DNA of 6,469 nt, taken from positions 1-6,469 of the forward strand of contig QKAI01000028.1 of assembly GCA_003246505.1 (NCBI GenBank), given 5' to 3'. The stretch comes from Spirochaetaceae bacterium (GTDB taxonomy: Bacteria > Spirochaetota > Spirochaetia > DSM-2461). The notes under the pieces were generated by a model. It was given only the letters and a program-made list of their open reading frames with translations. It made no database searches and was not told the origin of the DNA. How positions within the stretch are numbered: position 1 is the first letter of the stretch; each line of letters starts with the position of its first letter. This document shows, piece after piece, positions 1 through 4,774 of the stretch. The position numbers and the translations under genes were made by a program.

Positions 1-1419
1 CGGCTCCTCGAAGGGCTACTGGAGGACCCCCAGTACGGCACGGACGCCCTCTCCGATCTGGGCTGGATGTATTTCAAACTCCACCGCCTGAGGGACGGGG
101 AGGCCCTGATGCTCCGGGAGCTGGAGAAGGGATTCAACCGGACCTACGCCCATATGCTGGGAACCATCTACTCCGGCCTCTACGACTACGGGAAATCCCG
201 TTCCTACTACCTCCAGTCCGTGGAGAACGCCTTGGCCGGGGGAGACTCCTACTTCGCCGCGGTGGCCTATTACAACCTCTCCCTTCTGGAAATGTCCTTC
301 TACCGGTACGAGCAGGCCCTGGAATACTCCCGCCTCTCCCTGGAGCAGGTGGACCGGGCGTCAGGGCATATCGCCCGGGGGGAGCTGTTCCAGCTGATGC
401 TCGACTACGGGGAGGCCCGGACGGAGTTCCAGGCCGCCTTTGACCTGAACGGCGACTCCCCCCTGGCCCTTCTGGACATGGCCGATCTGAACAGGGAATT
501 CGGCAGGCTGGAGGAAGCCCTGAGACAGGCGGAGGAGATCCGGAGCCGCCGGGACAACAGCTGGATGTACTTTTACGGGATCAACCGCATGGAGTGGGAC
601 CGGGACATTACGGAGGTCTTCCGGGACATCTACCGGGGTCTGAGCCGGGAGGCGGCGGTGAAACCGGGGTGGGGCATCACAGGCAGAGCGGGCGCTCTCC
701 TTCTCCGGGCGAAGTACGGGTGGCTCTACCGTTACCATCGGGGCCGTTTCCGGAAGCTCAGCCGGAGGCTGGGGCGGATACAGCTGGAGGAGGATAACCC
801 CCTCCACGGTTGGACCCTGCTGGCGGAGGGGGCCGAAGGATACGGGAGGATCGCCCTGTCCTACTGGAAAAAGGCGGCCCTCTTTGAAACATCCCTCTCC
901 TCTGCGGCGGAACCCTGGTACGATCTGCGCATGGGAAGGGAACAAAAGGACCGGTCCCTGCTGGAAAGGAGCCTCGGGAATTTCCAGCGTCCCTGGGAAA
1001 ACTCCCCCCGTTCAGAAGCCCTGGCCGGGGCGATTCTCCTCCTCAAGAGGGGAGGGATCGCCCCGGGGGAGAGGGAGAAATTCCTGCGCCTCACCGGATC
1101 CCTCTACGGACTCAACAGGGGAGCCCTGAGGCAGAGGGGGCTGACCCTGCCCCTAATCATCGAGGTGCACGGGGCGGAAGCCCGGTCCCTGGGAAGAATG
1201 CTCTCCCGCTTTCATCCCCGGGGGTATGCGGAATTCGCCTCCCTGTGTTATTCTGTAACCCTGGTCATCAACGAGGGGGGGACCAGTTCCTGGTATCTGC
1301 GGAGTCCCGACGGCCTGACCGCGGGGGGAGGGCAGAGGGAGACCCCCCGTCTGGACAGAAGGGGGAAACGGATGCTCATAGGGGCCATAGAAGAGTCTCT
1401 CTACGGAGAGGGGATGTGA
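1..1419 (+). CDS. TPR-repeat protein of unknown function (5'-truncated)
   Basis: The reading frame is open from the first base of the window, so the gene begins further left. The ATG at 67 lies inside a helical repeat and is not a credible start. The visible part is 472 residues. Its first 180 residues (window numbering) contain TPR-like helix pairs at about 47-79, 84-116, 122-150 and 153-180, recognisable from spaced Gly/Tyr/Ala positions such as LGTIYSGLYDYGKS and MADLNREFGRLEEAL. TPR arrays usually serve as protein-binding scaffolds. Residues of about 200-350 look helical and rich in Arg, Trp and Tyr but show no motif I know. The last 80 or so residues (LPLIIEVHGAEARSLG onward) look like a small alpha/beta domain that I cannot assign. 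No signal peptide can be judged because the N-terminus is missing. The stop at 1417-1419 overlaps the GTG start of bpt, which implies co-translation. The TPR call is fairly safe; the function is unknown. Confidence 0.85.
   Translation, partial: RLLEGLLEDPQYGTDALSDLGWMYFKLHRLRDGEALMLRELEKGFNRTYAHMLGTIYSGLYDYGKSRSYYLQSVENALAGGDSYFAAVAYYNLSLLEMSFYRYEQALEYSRLSLEQVDRASGHIARGELFQLMLDYGEARTEFQAAFDLNGDSPLALLDMADLNREFGRLEEALRQAEEIRSRRDNSWMYFYGINRMEWDRDITEVFRDIYRGLSREAAVKPGWGITGRAGALLLRAKYGWLYRYHRGRFRKLSRRLGRIQLEEDNPLHGWTLLAEGAEGYGRIALSYWKKAALFETSLSSAAEPWYDLRMGREQKDRSLLERSLGNFQRPWENSPRSEALAGAILLLKRGGIAPGEREKFLRLTGSLYGLNRGALRQRGLTLPLIIEVHGAEARSLGRMLSRFHPRGYAEFASLCYSVTLVINEGGTSSWYLRSPDGLTAGGGQRETPRLDRRGKRMLIGAIEESLYGEGM
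1405..1411 (+). promoter_or_regulatory. Ribosome binding site for bpt
   Basis: GGAGAGG, within the last codons of the TPR gene; its GGAG core ends 7 bases before the GTG at 1416. It supports this GTG as the true start. A longer frame that opens at a GTG at 1245 would overlap the upstream gene by about 175 bases and add residues absent from the Bpt family. Confidence 0.6.
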
Positions 1420-2105
1420 TACTCCTTCAGGATATCCGTACGGCCCGGCCCGTTCCCTGTCCCTATCTGGAGGGGCGGACCTTCGTTCAGGAGTACTTTT
1501 ACGCCGCCGCCCTGGATGAACGGGAGTTCGATACCTACCTGGCCAGCGGCTGGAGAAGGTTCGGCCATTTCTTCTTCCGACCCGTCTGCCCCGGATGCCG
1601 CGCCTGCCGCCCCGTGCGGGTCTCCACGGAAAGGCTGACCCCCTCCTCCGGTCAGAAGAGGGTCCTCCGCCGGAACTGGGGCACCGGGGTGGTAACGGCT
1701 CCCCTCCAGTTCCGGGAGCGCCTCTTTGACATCTACTCCCTCCACTCCCGGAAATTCGGGCAGGAGGACCGGGACAGGGCGGAATTCGAGGAGACCTATT
1801 TTCAGAAGGCGGTGCCCGCCTTTCAGACCGAATACTACGTGGGGGAGGAACTGGCCGCGGTGGGCTTCCTGGACGTGGCGTCCAGCGGGTTCAGCAGCGT
1901 CTACTTCTCCTACGATCCCCGCTTCTCCTCCCTGAGCCTGGGAACCTTCAGCGTCATCCGGGAAGCGGAACTGGCCCGGGAAGCGGGATTTCCCTGGTAC
2001 TATCTGGGATACTATATCGCCGAGTGCGACCGCATGGCATACAAGGGGAAATTTTTCCCCCGCCAGTTTTACGACTGGGAGAAGGAGGTCTGGGAGGATG
2101 GATAG
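1416..2105 (+). CDS. bpt: Aspartate/glutamate leucyltransferase (Bpt, ATE family)
   Basis: This protein of 229 residues belongs to the bacterial arginyl/leucyl-tRNA-protein transferase family. Members move leucine from Leu-tRNA to proteins with N-terminal Asp or Glu, making an N-degron read by ClpS and degraded by ClpAP in the cytosol. The N-terminal ATE domain (about residues 10-75) has the family signatures CPYLEGR (Cys15) and CPGCRACRPVR, with Cys58, Cys61 and Cys64. These cysteines are conserved in the family and are implicated in metal or Fe-S binding in eukaryotic relatives. The basic QKRVLRRN segment (80-87) follows. The C-terminal GNAT-like half carries YDPRFSSLSLGTFSVIREAE (166-185) and YYLGYYIAECDRMAYKGKF (195-213), both hallmarks. 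Length is close to the usual 230-250. The GTG start is chosen from the ribosome binding site, the family N-terminus and the ATGTGA overlap with the upstream stop. The 3' end overlaps arfB by 8 bases. Leucyl rather than arginyl specificity is inferred from the bacterial subfamily, not demonstrated. Confidence 0.93.
   Translation: MILLQDIRTARPVPCPYLEGRTFVQEYFYAAALDEREFDTYLASGWRRFGHFFFRPVCPGCRACRPVRVSTERLTPSSGQKRVLRRNWGTGVVTAPLQFRERLFDIYSLHSRKFGQEDRDRAEFEETYFQKAVPAFQTEYYVGEELAAVGFLDVASSGFSSVYFSYDPRFSSLSLGTFSVIREAELAREAGFPWYYLGYYIAECDRMAYKGKFFPRQFYDWEKEVWEDG
2082..2089 (+). promoter_or_regulatory. Strong ribosome binding site for arfB
   Basis: AAGGAGGT, a near-perfect anti-16S match inside the last codons of bpt, ending 8 bases before the ATG at 2098. 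A second GGAGG directly abuts the ATG and is too close to act. The strong site suggests arfB can start translation by itself as well as by coupling. Confidence 0.75.
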
Positions 2106-2523
2106 GGAACTTCTGAGGGAGAGCGTCCTCAGGGAGATGCGCCTGACCTTCTCCCGTTCCAGCGGGGCGGGGGGGCAGAATGTGAACAAGGTGAACAGCA
2201 AGGTGACCCTCTTCCTGCCCCTGGAGAGCCTGGAAGGGCTGACCGACGGGGAACGGGAGCAGGTTCGCGCCAGACTCTCCGGCCGTCTGAATGAGAGGGG
2301 GGAACTGGTCATACAGGCGGAGGAGGACCGCAGCCAGCTGCGCAACCGGTCCCTGGCCGTGGACAGGCTTTGCGCCCTGGTCACGGAGGCGGCCCGGATC
2401 TCCCGGAAGAGACGGCCCACCCGCCCGGGCCGGGCCGCCCGGGAGATCCGGATGGCGGAGAAAAGGAAGCGCAAGGAGGTGAAGTCCCTGCGGGGCCCGG
2501 TCTCCCGGGACCGATCCGATTAG
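2098..2523 (+). CDS. arfB: Alternative ribosome-rescue factor ArfB (YaeJ-type peptidyl-tRNA hydrolase)
   Basis: A protein of 141 residues, essentially the length of E. coli ArfB (140). It has a class I release-factor-like catalytic core with SSGAGGQNVNKVNSKV, in which Gly25-Gly26-Gln27 is the GGQ motif that triggers hydrolysis of peptidyl-tRNA in the ribosomal P site. It lacks the codon-recognition domains of RF1 and RF2. After the core comes the family's basic C-terminal tail: KRRPTRPGRAAREIR followed by EKRKRKEVKSLRG (about residues 101-135). In ArfB this tail enters the empty mRNA channel of ribosomes stalled without a stop codon. The role is therefore backup rescue of non-stop complexes alongside, or instead of, tmRNA. 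The start is set by the strong ribosome binding site and the family N-terminus. It overlaps bpt by 8 bases and its stop codon overlaps that of the convergent receptor gene. A mitochondrial ICT1-like or RF-like peptidyl hydrolase label would describe the same family. Confidence 0.94.
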   Translation: MDRELLRESVLREMRLTFSRSSGAGGQNVNKVNSKVTLFLPLESLEGLTDGEREQVRARLSGRLNERGELVIQAEEDRSQLRNRSLAVDRLCALVTEAARISRKRRPTRPGRAAREIRMAEKRKRKEVKSLRGPVSRDRSD

Positions 2524-4682
2524 GCGGGATCCGTGCGGTACCGGGAGGCTTCCCGCCGTACCGTTTCGATACTGGTCCTGTTCTCCTGCGCCAGATCGGC
2601 CACCGCCGTGACGGCCTGGTTTATCTCATTCATTCCGTTGCCTATCTCCTGAATGGCCTGGGAAACTTCGCTTGATATATGGGTCAGATTCTGAACCGCC
2701 TCCAGGATGATCCGGTTTCCCTGGGTCATCTCCTCCGAGCCGGCCTTTACCTCTTCTCCGGCGTTCTTAAGGGCCAGAAGGGAGTCGGAGACCAGATTAC
2801 TGCCCGAAACCTGTTCTTCCATGGAGTTCTGAATCTCCCCGGTGATGCGGCCCATCCTGTCTATATTGGCCAGGATTTCCTCGAAGGAGCGGGTCGAGAT
2901 TTCCGAGCCCTGCACCACTTCCATAATGCTGGAATTGATATCGCTGATCGTCTGCTTCACCTGGGCGGACTGGGAGGTGGACTGCTCCGCCAGCTTGCGG
3001 ATCTCATCGGCCACCACGGCGAAACCCCGCCCCGACTGACCGGCGTGGGCCGCTTCTATGGCCGCGTTCATGGCCAGGAGATTCGTCCGGGCGGCGATTC
3101 CCGAAATGAGGGCGTTCGCCTGCTCCAGGCGGCGGGATTTTTCGGCGATCGCCGTAACCATTGAGGCGACGCTCTCCAGATTCTGCCGGCCCGAACGGGA
3201 GGATTCGGTGAGAATCCCCATGATCTTCTCCGCCTCGTCCGTGGAGGCGGAAACCGATCTGATCTGGGCTATCATCTCCTCCACCGCGGATGAACCCTGC
3301 TCAATGTTCTCGTTCTGCCGTTCGATATTCCTGTCCAGGGAGCGGATGTTCTGGGTCATCTGCTCCACCGTGGTCGCCGTTGAGGAGACGCTGATCCCCT
3401 GCTTTTCTATCTGCAGAAGGGAATTCCCCACGTTCGTCCGGATCTGATGGACCGCCGCCGCCGTCTCCTCCATATTGGAGGAGAGGTTCAGTCCCAGATC
3501 GTCCAGGCTCTGGAGGCTGCCCCCCAGGCCGGTGAAGAAACGGCTGAGGGAGTCGAGCAGGCTGTTCAGGTTCCCCGTCATGCCGGAGATCTCATCCTGC
3601 CCCCTGATAATCCCCCGGTCGCTAAGGTCCCCCGAAGCGGCTTCCTCCATAAGGGTTTCGACGGCCCTGATGCGCCGGATAAGATTTTTTCTGATGTAGT
3701 AACTGAGGAGGGCTATGATGAAGAGGGACAGCACCAGGCTGGAAAGGATCAGGATATTCCTCAGTACCCGAACCGCACCGTAGGCTTCATCCTTGGATAT
3801 GGCCAGACAGACCGTCCAGCCCAGTTCGGGAATCTTGATGAAGACACCCTCCTTGGCCACTCCCTGCAGGGTATATTCCAGGGAAAAAACGTCCTCCTCC
3901 GTATCCAGAACGGTCTGGAAGAAGGGGTCCACATCCTGGGACTGGGTGTAGAGGAGGTCCTCGCTGGGGTGAATCAGAACCATCCCCTTCCTGTCCAGCA
4001 CATAGGGGTACCCCGTTTCGCCGATTTTTTTTGTCAGAACCAGCTCCGTGCCCAGTTTGTTCAGATTAAGGGAAGCGGCCAGGAGACCCATGTTCTGGCC
4101 TCCCTCCACCAGGGCGACCGCATGGACGATGGTCAGGTTTCCCGTGGCCTTGGAAATCAACGCGTCCGGGGTGGTATAGGTCGTTTCGAATCCGTCAACC
4201 ACGGCCATGAAATAGTCCCGTCCGGAGATATCCGCTCCGATGATTCCCCCGTCGGTGGAGAACATCACCCTTCCCCTGTTGTCGCTTATGAAAACCGTTT
4301 CAAAGAAGGGATTGCTGTAGGAGACGGTCTCCAGAATATTGTTTATGGCCCAGATCCGGTCTTCGGGCAGATCCTCCGGGGACATGAACTCCGTGGTCCC
4401 TCCCGCCGCCAGGGAGCAGGTGGAGAAAATATAGGAGATGGACTTCCCGTATCCCTGGATGATATGTTCGTTTTCATCAAGCTCCGTTTCCAACAGGTCC
4501 TTGATGGCATCGGTAATACTCATGAAGTTCTGTTCCTGCTGTATACCGATCTGCTTCTTCATCATGGAAGTGACAAAGAGGGAGAGGGCGGTAAAAGCGG
4601 TAAGCAGAACCAGAACGATTAGGACTATCAGCGGGGCGGCGAAGGACTTCCTGCCCCCGTTCCCCCTTTGTGACGCGTTCAT
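2520..4682 (-). CDS. Transmembrane methyl-accepting chemotaxis protein, dCache-HAMP-MCP (complete)
   Basis: A chemoreceptor of 720 residues that should sense an extracytoplasmic ligand and control CheA through CheW. After a short basic N-tail (R6, R11, K12) comes TM1 (about 15-40). A periplasmic double-Cache sensor (about 43-305) follows, with SGRDYF at 153-158 and the distal motif YVLDRKGMVLIHP. TM2 is about 310-330, HAMP about 331-385 with GDL and DEI, and the long coiled-coil signalling domain runs to the end. The conserved tip is IAARTNLLAMNAAIEAAHAG (529-548) followed by GRGFAVVADEIRKLAEQS (551-568). EE/Q pairs in the flanking helices, such as NMEETAAAVHQI, are probable methylation regions. 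No C-terminal CheR-binding pentapeptide of the NWETF type is present; the protein ends RTDPA. The start at 4682 has GGAG 8 bases upstream and gives a normal N-terminus. It is paralogous to the upstream receptor gene. The ligand is unknown. Its stop overlaps the arfB stop. Confidence 0.95.
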   Translation of the reverse strand: MNASQRGNGGRKSFAAPLIVLIVLVLLTAFTALSLFVTSMMKKQIGIQQEQNFMSITDAIKDLLETELDENEHIIQGYGKSISYIFSTCSLAAGGTTEFMSPEDLPEDRIWAINNILETVSYSNPFFETVFISDNRGRVMFSTDGGIIGADISGRDYFMAVVDGFETTYTTPDALISKATGNLTIVHAVALVEGGQNMGLLAASLNLNKLGTELVLTKKIGETGYPYVLDRKGMVLIHPSEDLLYTQSQDVDPFFQTVLDTEEDVFSLEYTLQGVAKEGVFIKIPELGWTVCLAISKDEAYGAVRVLRNILILSSLVLSLFIIALLSYYIRKNLIRRIRAVETLMEEAASGDLSDRGIIRGQDEISGMTGNLNSLLDSLSRFFTGLGGSLQSLDDLGLNLSSNMEETAAAVHQIRTNVGNSLLQIEKQGISVSSTATTVEQMTQNIRSLDRNIERQNENIEQGSSAVEEMIAQIRSVSASTDEAEKIMGILTESSRSGRQNLESVASMVTAIAEKSRRLEQANALISGIAARTNLLAMNAAIEAAHAGQSGRGFAVVADEIRKLAEQSTSQSAQVKQTISDINSSIMEVVQGSEISTRSFEEILANIDRMGRITGEIQNSMEEQVSGSNLVSDSLLALKNAGEEVKAGSEEMTQGNRIILEAVQNLTHISSEVSQAIQEIGNGMNEINQAVTAVADLAQENRTSIETVRREASRYRTDPA
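2536..2566 (+). terminator. Candidate intrinsic terminator of the bpt-arfB operon, inside the convergent gene
   Basis: An inverted repeat begins 13 bases after the arfB stop. An outer 6-bp stem CGGTAC/GTACCG (2536-2541 with 2558-2563) is continued by an inner 5-bp stem CGGGA/TCCCG (2542-2546 with 2551-2555). The loop is GGCT, with a two-base CC bulge on the right arm. TTT (2564-2566) follows, then CGAT. Hairpin strength and position favour a + strand terminator, but the T run is short. On the - strand there is no T run after the hairpin, so it should not stop receptor transcription. The same bases encode the last residues of the chemoreceptor (around TVRREASRYR). Confidence 0.45.
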
Positions 4683-4774
4683 ATTCCTGTCTCCGAATTA
4701 GAAAGATTCCGCTTATAAGTCTAGGGAGGACAGGGGCATAATACAAGAAAAAAATATGAATATTATACGATTAT
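4683..4774 (-). promoter_or_regulatory. AT-rich intergenic gap with promoter-like elements
   Basis: The gap of 92 bases between the two receptor genes is the only sizeable non-coding stretch here, and its distal half is strikingly AT-rich in a GC-rich window. On the - strand it shows TATAAT (4767-4762), a T7 run (4754-4748), TTGTAT (4746-4741) and TATTAT (4743-4738). It also has TAGACT (4723-4718), which lies 17 bases after TTGTAT, and the palindrome CTTATAAG (4719-4712). None pairs with a convincing second hexamer: TTGTAT/TAGACT has good spacing but only partial matches. No clear sigma-28 or sigma-54 motif is visible. The T7 run follows only a weak AT hairpin, so termination of the upstream gene is doubtful. 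A promoter is likely somewhere here, but its exact elements are not settled. Confidence 0.35.
4691..4694 (-). promoter_or_regulatory. Ribosome binding site of the complete chemoreceptor gene
   Basis: On the - strand the sequence reads GGAG, then 8 bases, then ATG at 4682. A second AGGA only 2 bases from the ATG is too close. The site supports the chosen start. Confidence 0.6.

Noticed and set aside
67..69. ATG at 67 as the start of the TPR gene
   Set aside because: The frame is open upstream with helical, TPR-compatible sequence (LEGLLEDPQYGTDALSDLGW), so the gene very likely begins outside the window.
1245..1415. N-terminal extension of Bpt to a GTG at 1245
   Set aside because: It would overlap the TPR gene by about 175 bases and add a Gly/Arg-rich stretch unlike the family; the GTG at 1416 has a ribosome binding site and gives the usual length.
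1401..2474. Open frame of 357 codons on the - strand opposite bpt and arfB
   Set aside because: It lies antisense to two firmly identified genes, shows low-complexity Arg/Pro/Ser composition and no motif, and is what a GC-rich codon pattern produces on the opposite strand.
2505..2520. Possible - strand terminator in the arfB tail (CGGTC/GACCG, 5-bp stem)
   Set aside because: The stem is short and is followed by GGCCCCG rather than a T run, so it does not look like an intrinsic terminator.
3447..4622. Open frame of 391 codons on the + strand opposite the complete receptor
   Set aside because: Shadow of the receptor coding sequence; its Gly/Gln/His-rich translation has no recognisable domain and no ribosome binding context was found to favour it.
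4744..4774. Intrinsic terminator of the upstream receptor before the T7 run
   Set aside because: Only very weak AT-only pairings of 3-4 bp precede the T run, so a stable hairpin is not supported.
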